64,000 bases of DNA from Paracoccaceae bacterium Fryx2 (GTDB taxonomy: Bacteria > Pseudomonadota > Alphaproteobacteria > Rhodobacterales > Rhodobacteraceae): positions 3,261,611-3,325,610 of the forward strand of contig JAVSGI010000005.1 of assembly GCA_032334235.1 (NCBI GenBank), in the 5' to 3' direction. Below the pieces are notes generated by a model. The model worked only from the letters and a program-made list of their open reading frames with translations. It ran no database searches and was not told where the DNA came from. A program made the position numbers and the translations under genes. Shown one piece after another: positions 27,370 through 36,773 of the stretch; position 1 is the first letter of the stretch; each line of letters starts with the position of its first letter.

Positions 27370-30183
27370 GTGGCGGTTGGCGGGGACAGCTTTGGCGTTG
27401 GTGAGTGGTGCTGGCATGCGCGGCATGCTGCACCTTGCCGTGTCGTGGATCGGGAAACCGTCTGGGGCGAAACCGCCTATCGCGTTTGGCTGCCCGGCAA
27501 GGATGCCGTCGTCCGTGCCCGGGCGCGTGATCTAGGCCCGCTCGACGCTGTCCAGCCATCTGTCGACCAGATCCTTCACACGGCTGCCTCGGCAAAGCTG
27601 TTGGACGCGCTGGAGGACAACCTGCTGCTGGCGCCGATCCAGTCGAGCGTGGTGCCGCTGCCCCACCAGCTCTATGCGATCAACCGCGCCATGAGCCGCG
27701 ACAGGATCCGCTATTTGCTCGCTGATGAAGTCGGCCTTGGCAAGACCATCGAGGCCGGTCTGATCCTCCGAGAGCTGAAACTGCGCGGCATGGCTCGAAG
27801 AATCTTGGTTGTCGCGCCCAAGGGGCTGGTTCGACAGTGGCAGGCCGAGATGCGCCTGCATTTCGGCGAGCAGTTCACCTTCGTCGAGCCGTCTGAACTG
27901 GCCGCCTTTCGGCAGTGGCGGAACGATGAGGAAAACCTCTGGCGCGTTCATGACCAGGTGATCTGTTCGCTGGATTCCGTGAAGCCCATGGAAGGTCGGC
28001 GTGGCTGGAGCGTCGAGCAACTTCAGACCTATAACCGCGAACGGTTCGAAGACCTGATCTCCGCATCATGGGATCTGGTGATCATTGACGAAGCTCACCG
28101 GATGGGCGGGAGCACAGACCAGGTTGCGCGGTACAAGCTGGGTGTAGCCTTGGCCGAGGCTGCGCCTTATCTGCTCTTGCTGTCTGCAACACCCCATCAG
28201 GGCAAGACGGACCAGTTTCACCGGTTGATGCAGCTTCTCGACCGCGACAGTTTCCCGGACGTGAGCAGTATCGCGGCCGACCGCGTTCGCCCCTTCGTGG
28301 TCCGTACAGAGAAGCGGGCGGCAATCGACGCCGAGGGAAAGCCGCTTTTCAAGCCGCGGATAACCCGGCTGCAACCCGTCGCCTGGCAGGATCGCCACGC
28401 GGCCCAGCAGGGCCTGTACGAGGCAGTGACCGAATATGTGCGTCATGGCTACAACCAGGCCATGGCGACGAAGCAGCGACATATTGGCTTCCTGATGATC
28501 TTGATGCAGCGCCTTGTGACATCGAGCACGGCAGCGATCCGGACGACGCTCGAAAGGCGATTGCTGGCACTCGACGATGATCATGCCCAGCTGAAGCTTT
28601 TTCCTTCCGAGCGTGCGGAGGAGTGGCACGAACTGTCTGGTGAAGATCAGATCGACGTTGCGGTTGCGTTCGAGGCTCTCGCGGATGAACGCAAAGACGT
28701 CGAAGCCTTGCTGTTCCTCGCGAGAGAGACCGAAGCGCAGGGGACCGACGCCAAAGCGGAGGCCTTGCTGGAACTCATCTATCGGATCCAGCAAGAAGAG
28801 AACGATCCTGAACTGAAGGTGCTGGTCTTCACCGAGTTTGTCCCGACACAGGCAATGCTTGCGGACTTCTTGGAAACCCGTGGCTTCTCCATTGTCATGT
28901 TGAATGGAAGCATGGATCTGGAGGCACGGGCGCGGACCCAGATGTCGTTTTCTCAGAACGTGCGTATCCTGATTTCTACGGACGCGGGCGGAGAAGGTCT
29001 GAACCTGCAGTTCTGCCACGTAATTGTGAACTTCGATATGCCCTGGAACCCCATGCGGGTTGAGCAGCGGATAGGTCGTGTTGACCGGATCGGTCAGCCC
29101 TTCGTGGTTCGCGCTATTAACTTCGTGCTCGAAGACACTGTTGAATATCGGGTTCGCGAGGTTCTCGAGAAGAAGCTTGCTGTCATCGCTGAAGAGTTTG
29201 GCGTCGACAAAGCCGCCGATGTCATGGACTCGGTAGAGGTTGAGCCGCTGTTCGACGAGCTCTTCGTCAACGGCCTGCAGAACCCGGATGCGATCGAAGC
29301 CGACTGCGAAACAGTTGTGTCACAGCTGAGGACGGCGATAGCAGAGCACAGCCAAAGCAGTCAGCTGCTGTCCGATGGACACGAACTTGATGCGACCGAC
29401 GCTCGGAAGTGGCGCGACCACCCGGCTCAATTCTGGCTTGAGCGGGCAATTACGTCCGGTCTGCCAAGTCGCGGCGGCCAAGCGGTCAGAGAGGGCGATG
29501 TCTGGCGAGTCCGCTGGTCCGGGAATGGCGAGACAAGTGCGGTCTGTTTCGATGCAAGAACCGCGGAGGGCCGCCCCGACCTTGAGTGGCTGACACTCGA
29601 GGATCCCAGAGCTCGTGCCTTGATTGCTGATTTGCCTCGATGTGTCGCGGGTCAGAACATGCCCTGCGTCCGGATATCGGGGCTTCCTGAAACCGTAAAA
29701 GGTGTCTGGTCACTCTGGGAGATCACGTTGTCTGCAGATGACTTTAGCCGCCGTCGCTTCCTGCCAGTCTTCATCAGCAATGAAGGTCGGGCGTTCCAGC
29801 CGACAGCGAAACGAATTTGGGATCTGCTTCTCACAGAGCGCTTGGAAACCATCAGCCCGACGAATGCGGCAATCAGCGCCGAGCTATTTGGCAAGTCCAA
29901 GGATGCGGCCGTAGCGCAAGGCGAACGCATGTTCACCGAACTGGTCGATGAGCACATGACCCGATTACGAGAAGAGCGGGACCGTGCAATCTACGCTTAT
30001 GAGGCGCGCCATCAGGCGATCGGGCGGGTCGGGCTTGCCACGGTACGTGATTATCGCCGCAAGCGCCTGCAATCGGAACATGATGCGCGGCTTGCACGTC
30101 TGGACGCTGCTGAAGCGTTCGTTGCCGATCTGCACTGCGTTCTCTTCTTGCGCGTCGGTCACCAAGTGGATGCAGGAACATGA
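27370..30183 (+). CDS. brxHII: BREX-3 SNF2-type helicase BrxHII
   Basis: The 937-residue protein starts at a GTG 3 bases after pglX. It is a SNF2/HepA-like translocase: motif I 'LADEVGLGKTIEAGLIL' (about 117-133), motif II 'LVIIDEAHRMGG' (about 236-247), motif III 'LLSATPHQGKTDQFHRLM', and C-terminal motifs 'VLVFTEFVPTQAM', 'STDAGGEGLNLQ' and 'QRIGRVDRIGQ'. Related helicases occur in DISARM (DrmD). In BREX type 3 it sits between pglX and pglZ, as here. ATP-driven DNA translocation is expected; the precise task is not known. Confidence 0.9.
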   Translation: MAVGGDSFGVGEWCWHARHAAPCRVVDRETVWGETAYRVWLPGKDAVVRARARDLGPLDAVQPSVDQILHTAASAKLLDALEDNLLLAPIQSSVVPLPHQLYAINRAMSRDRIRYLLADEVGLGKTIEAGLILRELKLRGMARRILVVAPKGLVRQWQAEMRLHFGEQFTFVEPSELAAFRQWRNDEENLWRVHDQVICSLDSVKPMEGRRGWSVEQLQTYNRERFEDLISASWDLVIIDEAHRMGGSTDQVARYKLGVALAEAAPYLLLLSATPHQGKTDQFHRLMQLLDRDSFPDVSSIAADRVRPFVVRTEKRAAIDAEGKPLFKPRITRLQPVAWQDRHAAQQGLYEAVTEYVRHGYNQAMATKQRHIGFLMILMQRLVTSSTAAIRTTLERRLLALDDDHAQLKLFPSERAEEWHELSGEDQIDVAVAFEALADERKDVEALLFLARETEAQGTDAKAEALLELIYRIQQEENDPELKVLVFTEFVPTQAMLADFLETRGFSIVMLNGSMDLEARARTQMSFSQNVRILISTDAGGEGLNLQFCHVIVNFDMPWNPMRVEQRIGRVDRIGQPFVVRAINFVLEDTVEYRVREVLEKKLAVIAEEFGVDKAADVMDSVEVEPLFDELFVNGLQNPDAIEADCETVVSQLRTAIAEHSQSSQLLSDGHELDATDARKWRDHPAQFWLERAITSGLPSRGGQAVREGDVWRVRWSGNGETSAVCFDARTAEGRPDLEWLTLEDPRARALIADLPRCVAGQNMPCVRISGLPETVKGVWSLWEITLSADDFSRRRFLPVFISNEGRAFQPTAKRIWDLLLTERLETISPTNAAISAELFGKSKDAAVAQGERMFTELVDEHMTRLREERDRAIYAYEARHQAIGRVGLATVRDYRRKRLQSEHDARLARLDAAEAFVADLHCVLFLRVGHQVDAGT

Positions 30184-32168
30184 CGTCGTGGACGGAGCGG
30201 ATACTTCAGGCCTTTCCTGAAGATCTATCACCGTTCTGGATCGCAAGCGATCCGGACAACCTGCTGCTGAATGAACGCATCCTTCAGGTCTTGCGAGATC
30301 GTGGTTTTGAGGTGCTTCCCTTTGGGGACTCGATTGCCTTCCGGGTCGAGTATGAGGAGCGCTACCGTGCTGCCTGGGACAATGGCGCGACGGGTACGTC
30401 CAAAGCCCTCATCCTGCAATTCTCCGGAATGGATATGAATATTCTTCCGTGGGATTATCTTCAGCATGCGCGAAGGGTAGATTTGAGCCTTGCCGATCTG
30501 ATGCCCAAGCTGAATTCCAGTGTCATCCGGCAGATCGATAGCGCCCATCTGGAAATGCTGTTTGCCGCCCACAACAGCTTTGCTTCTCAGGTTCTCGGCG
30601 AGAGCTTGACGAAGGAATTTCTTCTGACGCATCTGTTCGAGATCAGCCCACACTTCCTGCGGAAGCCCGAGAGCTTCTGGCGCGAGGCATTTAGACTGTT
30701 CTACCGCGGCGCAACATTGCCGCCCATTCTCGCGAAGCATGTCGCCGCAATCTTGTCAGGCACCGCCGTTGGGCACTTGCCCATAGAAGACCTGCTTTCA
30801 TCAAAAGGCACCATGGTTCGCATGGTACAAACTGCTTGGCTACGCTTCTTGGAAGAACAAGGTGTCGAGGTCGATCATGCGGATCGTGATCCAAGGACAG
30901 AAGCCAACAACAGCGTCGAGATCCCCTTCGATCACGCGGACATCCGCGTCATCGTCGATACGTTGTTCCTTGAAGGTGCATTGCAGCCTGTGAATGTGCG
31001 CAGCACCCCGACGGTCTTGCCGGATTGGATCAAGCTCGGCGCCATTCAAAGCTCGATCAACCTGCGCGACTTGGTTCGCGGAGGGATTGGCTCGGTGGCA
31101 GCGAAACTCCCTGCCACGGAGGCCACTCACCGCGACTGGATCGATGCAGCAAAGCGGCTCGCTGAAACCATCTACCGTTTCCATGAACTGCCAAGCGAGG
31201 ACGCTGCTGTCCTTCGGACAGAAATGCGTGAGCTGCAACTTGCAGCTGATGACAGGCTGAAAGATTGGGTGCAGAGGCGCTTTCAGGATCTGCCATCGTT
31301 GCCTGTCGCCAAGGCGCCAGTGATGGTTCACCACATTCCACGATATCTTTCGATGCGCCGGGATGCCGGCGAAGAAAAAATCGCGCTTGTGGTGTTCGAC
31401 GGCATGGCCCTCGACCAGTGGGTGCAGATTCGAGAGTACCTGAACTCCCACGCGCCGGATTTACTCACCGAGGAAAACGGTTGCTTCGCATGGCTTCCCA
31501 GCCTCACGTCGGTGTCTCGCCAGGCTTTGTTCTCTGGGTTGAGGCCCCGTGAGTTCCAATCCTCTATCGAAACGACGGGCCAAGAGCCTGCACTCTGGGC
31601 CCGTTTCTGGTTGGAACACGGCCTGCGTGGCGGAGAAGTCTATTATCGCAAAGCCATCAAGCGGACCGAGCAGCTGCGCGAACTCGACGCGGCTATTTCC
31701 AACCCGTCGATCAAGGTCGCCGGCATCGTCGTTGATATGATCGACGAGTTGGTCCACGGGGCCATGCTGGGCAAGCGAGGTCTTGCGCGCCAGATTCACG
31801 AGTGGTGCGAAACTGGCTTCGTTGCTGATTTGCTGAACTTGCTGATGAGCAAAGGTTTCCATGTCTATGTGACCGCAGATCATGGAAACGTCGATGCTGA
31901 TGGCATTGGGCGTCTCAACCAAGGCGTCATCAGCGAGTTAAAGGGGGAACGGGTTCGGACCTACCGTAATGAAACGTTGGCCGCGTTAGTTCCCGCAGAT
32001 ACTGACGCCTTTCAGTTCGGTGGTGCTGGGCTGCCGCCGGATTTCCTTCCGCTCTATGCGAGCGGACGCGGAGCTTTTGTTCCTACTGGCCATCAGATTG
32101 TTGCCCATGGCGGAATGTCGGTAGAGGAACTGATCGTGCCGTTCGTGAAGATCGGAAAGAAGATATAA
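30180..32168 (+). CDS. pglZ: BREX-3 alkaline phosphatase-like protein PglZ
   Basis: The 662-residue product overlaps the brxHII stop (ATGA). The C-terminal half is the PglZ domain of the alkaline phosphatase superfamily: 'IALVVFDGMALDQW' (about 400-413) gives the metal-binding Asp, 'LPSLTSVSRQALFSGLRP' the nucleophile region, and 'VYVTADHGNVDADG' (about 562-575) the Asp-His pair. PglZ is the hallmark protein present in every BREX type and is needed for methylation and defence. Full length, no lesions. Confidence 0.92.
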   Translation: MTSWTERILQAFPEDLSPFWIASDPDNLLLNERILQVLRDRGFEVLPFGDSIAFRVEYEERYRAAWDNGATGTSKALILQFSGMDMNILPWDYLQHARRVDLSLADLMPKLNSSVIRQIDSAHLEMLFAAHNSFASQVLGESLTKEFLLTHLFEISPHFLRKPESFWREAFRLFYRGATLPPILAKHVAAILSGTAVGHLPIEDLLSSKGTMVRMVQTAWLRFLEEQGVEVDHADRDPRTEANNSVEIPFDHADIRVIVDTLFLEGALQPVNVRSTPTVLPDWIKLGAIQSSINLRDLVRGGIGSVAAKLPATEATHRDWIDAAKRLAETIYRFHELPSEDAAVLRTEMRELQLAADDRLKDWVQRRFQDLPSLPVAKAPVMVHHIPRYLSMRRDAGEEKIALVVFDGMALDQWVQIREYLNSHAPDLLTEENGCFAWLPSLTSVSRQALFSGLRPREFQSSIETTGQEPALWARFWLEHGLRGGEVYYRKAIKRTEQLRELDAAISNPSIKVAGIVVDMIDELVHGAMLGKRGLARQIHEWCETGFVADLLNLLMSKGFHVYVTADHGNVDADGIGRLNQGVISELKGERVRTYRNETLAALVPADTDAFQFGGAGLPPDFLPLYASGRGAFVPTGHQIVAHGGMSVEELIVPFVKIGKKI

Positions 32169-32172
32169 GAAA

Positions 32173-32892
32173 ATGCAAACTAAAGCTCCTCAGATCGGCT
32201 TTGACCGCTTCATCCGCCTAGATTGGGCGGCAGCCGCTTTACGGGTGCGGTCGGGCGCTGCCGATATCGGCGAGCTCGATCAGATCCTCACAGAAGCTCA
32301 TGCCGGACTAGAAGCTAAGAAAAAGACAAGGACAGTCCTGAACCGTCTCTGGCTTGAACCGCGCGAGGAGGTCGTCGGTTTAGCGGATAGAGGGGTCGAC
32401 ATCTTTGGCAGAATGCCGAATGCACAAGTAGCAGTCCTAACCTGGGGGATGGCCATTGCAGTCTACCCATTTTTTGCGAGAGTTGCCGAAATCGTTGGTC
32501 GACTGACATCCATTCAAGGGGATTGTACCACCGTTGAGGTACATCGACGGATGGCCGAGATCTATGGTGAACGAGAAGGCACCCGCCGCATGACCAATAT
32601 GGTACTTCAGTCCCAGGTTGATTGGTCTCTGCTTAGAAAGAGTGAAAATGGCAAAACGCTGACCCGGAAGCCCTCGATATCCGTCCAGAACCCGGAAACG
32701 GTTCAATGGCTTTCCGCGGCGCTCCTTATGCATATTGGACGTCCTCTCAGTCTTGATGGACTTGTCGGCCAGCCGACGATGTTCCCGTTTTCAGTTGGTG
32801 ATAATCTTGGCTACGTGCTTTCGTCGTCTAATGCTCTTGATGTGCGGGCGGACAGTGCAGGAAACCGAATCGTTTCCCTTGCTTCCCAGTAA
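32173..32892 (+). CDS. brxA: BrxA-like BREX-3 protein
   Basis: The 239-residue product lies 4 bases after pglZ and ends the operon, the position of brxA in type 3 loci. Helical stretches 'VAVLTWGMAIAVYPFFARVAEIVGRL' and 'EVHRRMAEIYGEREGTRRMTNMVLQSQVDWSLL' agree with the BrxA (DUF1819) pattern of a small winged-helix DNA-binding protein, and the end is beta-rich ('GDNLGYVLSSSNALDVRAD'). The call leans on position as well as sequence. The gene converges on the radical SAM fragment with 41 bases between. Confidence 0.65.
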   Translation: MQTKAPQIGFDRFIRLDWAAAALRVRSGAADIGELDQILTEAHAGLEAKKKTRTVLNRLWLEPREEVVGLADRGVDIFGRMPNAQVAVLTWGMAIAVYPFFARVAEIVGRLTSIQGDCTTVEVHRRMAEIYGEREGTRRMTNMVLQSQVDWSLLRKSENGKTLTRKPSISVQNPETVQWLSAALLMHIGRPLSLDGLVGQPTMFPFSVGDNLGYVLSSSNALDVRADSAGNRIVSLASQ

Positions 32893-32933
32893 ACTTTGCA
32901 CAGGCATGGATCTGGTTATAGGATTGGGCGCGC

Positions 32934-33782
32934 TTATTTTCGGGAGCAGAATGAGCTCCGATTTCTGTCAGACAGCTTAATTTGACCTGACATCGCAACC
33001 ACCACCATCCCTGTCAAATGCCAGACAGCCGCCATAATGATCCCCATATTAAATGCAAACTCATTAGCGCAGGACTGTGCGAAGAAGTCGCCCTCAAGGA
33101 ACATGCAGGACCCTTTGCAGAGCTGGACAACTGGGCAGGCTATGCATTCGGGGCGGAAGGCAAAATGGGTGGCTGTATTCAGCGCAATTTCATCAAACGC
33201 TTCTACATGGCCAATTTTATGCGCTCCCTTGGCGCCGGTGTTCTGACAGGTCATGACATTACCGCGCAGATCGACGGCGATGGTATCCTCGCGGTCCATC
33301 CCGCATTTCTGGCCAAGCGCTTCGATTGGTCGGCGGCGCTGGATGGAGGCGTAGAATTCGTCAAGGCGCGCACCAAGTCCAAAGGCGTTTGGATCCTCGA
33401 CCAGCGCCTCAAAGATTGACCTTGTGAGGCTGTTCAACTGCGCAGGCTCGAAACGCCCCGTACCAATGGCCGTCGCCGCATCATAAACGTTTACCACACC
33501 TTCCAGCCCGACGAAGACATCCGGGCCGACCTTGTCGGCGAACCAAGCCTTAAGCGCGCCGAGATCATGATGTGCACGTGTCAGCACTGTATTGAAGGAC
33601 GTCGTGTCCGGGCGTTCGGCCACCAAAGCCTCAATCCAGCGGCGTTTCTGCGGATCCGCAAGCGGATCAGGCCCGCGCAGATGCTGGCCGGGCCCGTCAT
33701 GCGAGATCGTGATGGCAATGTCGTGCGCCGCGATGAAGTCCAGCTTTTCACGTGAGAGGAGCGATCCGTTGGTGATGATGGA
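32934..33782 (-). pseudogene. Radical SAM/SPASM protein, C-terminal piece (IS21-split)
   Basis: This is the largest of three pieces of one gene, cut by IS21 copies 2 and 3. Removing both insertions and one copy of each target duplication gives a single open frame of about 421 residues running from 39370 to 32934. This piece starts at 'TNGSLLSREKLDF' and holds the SPASM region: 'CGMDREDTIAVDLRGNVMTC', then 'CIACPVVQLCKGSCMFLEGDFFAQSC', the pattern for auxiliary Fe-S clusters in peptide-modifying enzymes. The gene closes a coupled series with two oxygenases and a Cys-rich small protein, so that protein is the likely substrate. As split it cannot give an enzyme. Confidence 0.9.
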
Positions 33783-33898
33783 TGCGGATTTCGCGGAGAA
33801 TGGGCGCTGATTTCGCGCGATCGTGGGCACGCGTTTCGCGCCATTCTGGGCAGTCATTTCACGGGATCGTGGGCAGGCTGGCCGACGCTTTCATGGAG

Positions 33899-34660
33899 TC
33901 AGGCTTGAACGATTTGGTCAAGCTTTTTTGTGACGGCGGAGCGCCTGCGCAGGCTTTCACCTGAGAGGGTGAGGCGGTGTGCGTTGTGAACGAGGCGGTC
34001 GAGGATGGCATCTGCGAGCGTTGGGTCGCCGATGGCTTCGTGCCACTGGTCAACGGGGAGTTGGCTTGTGACGATGGTGGAAGCGCGGCCGTGGCGGTCT
34101 TCGAGGATTTCCAGCAGGTCACGGCGCTCCGGGGCGGTGAGGACGGCGAGGCCCCAATCGTCAATGATCAGCACATCCATGCGGGCGATGGTTTTGAGGA
34201 TGCGTTCATGGCGGCCATCGCCACGGGCCAGAGCAAGGGCCTCGAACATGCGCGGCGCACGTTGATAGAGGACGGGCCGCCCATCCCGGCACGCCTTGTG
34301 GCCAAGGGCGCAGGCGATCCAGCTTTTGCCCAAACCGGTCGGCCCGGTTATCAGCAGGTTCTCGTGCCGGGCGATCCAGCCGCCATCGGCAAGATGCGCC
34401 ATGACACTGCGGTCAAGACCACGTGGGCTGCGCAGGTCCAGATCCTCGACGCTGGCATCTTGGCGCAGAGCCGCAAACTTGAGCCGGGAGGCCAGTTTCT
34501 TGGTGTCGCGCTCTGCAGCCTCGCGGTCGACCAGCAGGCCGAGACGCTCTTCGAACGAGAGGGCGTCGAAGGCGGTTGACCTGCGTTGTTCTTCGAGCGC
34601 CGATGCAATGCCGGTCAGGCCGAGCGCCAACAGTCGGTCGTGGGTGGGATGGGTCAGCAT
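33899..34660 (-). CDS. istB: IS21 helper ATPase IstB, copy 2
   Basis: The translated product is the same 253 residues as the copy at 7427, with Walker A 'GPTGLGKS' and Walker B 'LIIDDWG' intact. It lies 12 bases after istA copy 2. Confidence 0.95.
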   Translation of the reverse strand: MLTHPTHDRLLALGLTGIASALEEQRRSTAFDALSFEERLGLLVDREAAERDTKKLASRLKFAALRQDASVEDLDLRSPRGLDRSVMAHLADGGWIARHENLLITGPTGLGKSWIACALGHKACRDGRPVLYQRAPRMFEALALARGDGRHERILKTIARMDVLIIDDWGLAVLTAPERRDLLEILEDRHGRASTIVTSQLPVDQWHEAIGDPTLADAILDRLVHNAHRLTLSGESLRRRSAVTKKLDQIVQA

Positions 34661-34672
34661 TTTAGTCCTTTC

Positions 34673-36214
34673 TCAATGGTAATAGCTGCCGCCACGAATG
34701 TTGGCGTGCTGGAGGGGGGCGACCTCTTCGGAGCCTTCCAGGAAGGCGCGATCGAGGCCGGTCTTGAGGATCGAACGAATGGAGGTGACGGTGCGGGCCC
34801 GGATGGTCACACCCCGCTGGCAGGCCGCATCAACGCGCTCCGGCCCATAGGTTTTGACCAAGGCCAGCACACCCAGGCAGGTGCGGAACCCCTGTTCAGG
34901 ATGGGGGCGGTCAGCCATCACCATCTCGCAAAAGGCGGCGACGGCGGGGCCGGTCTTGGTTGCCTGCGCCAGCATTCTGGCCGGGGTCCATTCGGCAAAG
35001 CGACGATGGGCCGATGGCATATGGTCGGCCACGGTGACATGGCTGCGCCGCCCCGGGGTGCGCACGTGGCTCGCAACCCTCTGACCACGATGGAATATCT
35101 CGACCGTCTGGCCGCTTGTGCGAACATCGACCTCTTGTTTGATCAGCGCGAAGGGCACGGAATACCATGAGCTGTCGACCTCAACGTGATAGTCGGGTGC
35201 CACGCGGGCGCGCTTCCAGCGGGCGAAGACATAAGGTTCGGGCGGTAGGGGCTGAAGATTGGGCCGATCCAAAGTGGCAAACAGATCGGCGCGGCTGGCG
35301 CCATAGCCGCGCATCACGCGCATGTTCAACTCGTCCAGCAGCCGCCGGATCGCCACGTTCAACTCGGCCAATGAGAAGAACCGGTGGTTCCGCAGCCGCG
35401 CCAGAATCCAGCGTTGTGCCACTTGGACAGCCACTTCCACCTTCGCCTTGTCCCGGGGTTTGCGCGGCCGGGCGGGCAGAACGGCGGTGCCATAATGCGC
35501 CGCCATCTCGGCATAGGTCCGGTTCAGCCCCGGATCAAACCGGTCTGCCTTGATCACGGCGGACTTCAGATTGTCCGGAACCACCGCCTTTGGCACGCCG
35601 CCCAGAAAGGCGAACATCCGGATATGCGCGAGGATCCAATCTTCCAACCCCTCCGATGCCACCGCCTCGGCATAGGTGTGATTCGATGCCCCCATTGCCG
35701 CCACGAACAGCTTCATGGCCCGCGCTTCGCCGGTCGTGGGGTCGATCACGTCGATGGTGTCGCCGGCAAAGTCAACGAACACCTTCTCGCCGCCCACATG
35801 TGTCTGGCGCATCGTCGGGCGCACCCGACCCTTCCAAGCCTCGTAATGCGTGCAAAACCAAGTATAGGCAAAACCCCCGGGGTGCGCGGCACGGTATTCT
35901 TCCCAGAGCAGCATCCGCGTCACCCCAGGGCGGCGCAACTCGCGGTCAATCTCCGCCCAGTCGGGCACAAGCCGCTCCGCGTCCGGCACCGTGGGCGGGG
36001 CTGGAAACAAAAGAAGTTCAAGGCTGTCGTCATCGATCCCCTCCGGCAAGGGCCACGTGAGCCCGGCATGACGCGCCCGTTGGGTGTAGCTTCCGACGCT
36101 CCCCTTGCTCAGACCGAGGGAAGCGGCAATGGACCGCTCGCTCAGGCCTTGCCCAAGCTTCAATCGCAAAACATCTCGTATCCGGCGCATGTTCAATCGT
36201 CCTGTCGGCATCAA
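34673..36214 (-). CDS. istA: IS21 transposase IstA, copy 2
   Basis: The translated product is the same 513 residues as the copy at 8201, with the N-terminal helix-turn-helix and the catalytic Asp blocks ('VFVDFAGD', 'VVPDNLKS') intact. Identity of the copies points to very recent transposition. Confidence 0.95.
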   Translation of the reverse strand: MMPTGRLNMRRIRDVLRLKLGQGLSERSIAASLGLSKGSVGSYTQRARHAGLTWPLPEGIDDDSLELLLFPAPPTVPDAERLVPDWAEIDRELRRPGVTRMLLWEEYRAAHPGGFAYTWFCTHYEAWKGRVRPTMRQTHVGGEKVFVDFAGDTIDVIDPTTGEARAMKLFVAAMGASNHTYAEAVASEGLEDWILAHIRMFAFLGGVPKAVVPDNLKSAVIKADRFDPGLNRTYAEMAAHYGTAVLPARPRKPRDKAKVEVAVQVAQRWILARLRNHRFFSLAELNVAIRRLLDELNMRVMRGYGASRADLFATLDRPNLQPLPPEPYVFARWKRARVAPDYHVEVDSSWYSVPFALIKQEVDVRTSGQTVEIFHRGQRVASHVRTPGRRSHVTVADHMPSAHRRFAEWTPARMLAQATKTGPAVAAFCEMVMADRPHPEQGFRTCLGVLALVKTYGPERVDAACQRGVTIRARTVTSIRSILKTGLDRAFLEGSEEVAPLQHANIRGGSYYH

Positions 36215-36360
36215 GCCACCCCTTCATTCCTGAAGGCGCAACTATCCTCAATTTGCCGACCAGACCTGCCCGCGATCCCGCGAAATCAGTGCCCAGCTTC
36301 ACGCGAAATGACTGCCCATGATCCCGTGAAATCGATGCCCACCATCAAGCGAAACACGCA

Positions 36361-36657
36361 ATGATGGAGAAGCGTGCCGCCGGGAACCGCTCCGCCAGCA
36401 CGGGGATCAGCCGCCTAATCTTGGCCCAGTAGAGAAACGGCTCGCCACCCCAAAGCTCAATGCTTTCCGGGGCACCAGTGATCCAGCCGTCGAGCTGGAC
36501 CAGAAAGTGTTCAACATCCACCAGTTTCGAGACAGTGGCATCCGCAATCTGGAACGCTTGGTTGCAATAGCTGCAAGCGTAGTTGCACGACAGACCCAGC
36601 TGGATTTTCAGAATACGGGGTGCGCGGGACTTGCCAAGGGGCTTGTCTTTCGCCACC
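36361..36657 (-). pseudogene. Radical SAM protein, middle piece with cluster motif
   Basis: This 297-bp piece lies between IS21 copies 2 and 3. It encodes residues of about 44-142 of the reconstructed protein, including the radical SAM cluster motif CxxxCxxC in 'GLSCNYACSYCNQ' and the SAM-binding 'ELWGGEPFLY' (GGE) motif. Both edges join in frame to the outer pieces once the elements and duplications are removed. No other substitution or stop is seen in the piece. Confidence 0.9.
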
Positions 36658-36773
36658 TGCGGATTTCGCGGAGAATGGGCGCTGATTTCGCGCGATCGTG
36701 GGCACGCGTTTCGCGCCATTCTGGGCAGTCATTTCACGGGATCGTGGGCAGGCTGGCCGACGCTTTCATGGAG

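Larger units (their letters stand above)
33783..36360 (-). mobile_element. IS21-family element, copy 2
   Basis: Same 2578-bp element and orientation as copy 1. It is flanked by the 8-bp duplication atgatgga (33775-33782 and 36361-36368). It interrupts the radical SAM gene between codons for 'RFSII' and 'TNGSL'. The clean duplication shows a simple insertion rather than recombination. Confidence 0.95.
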
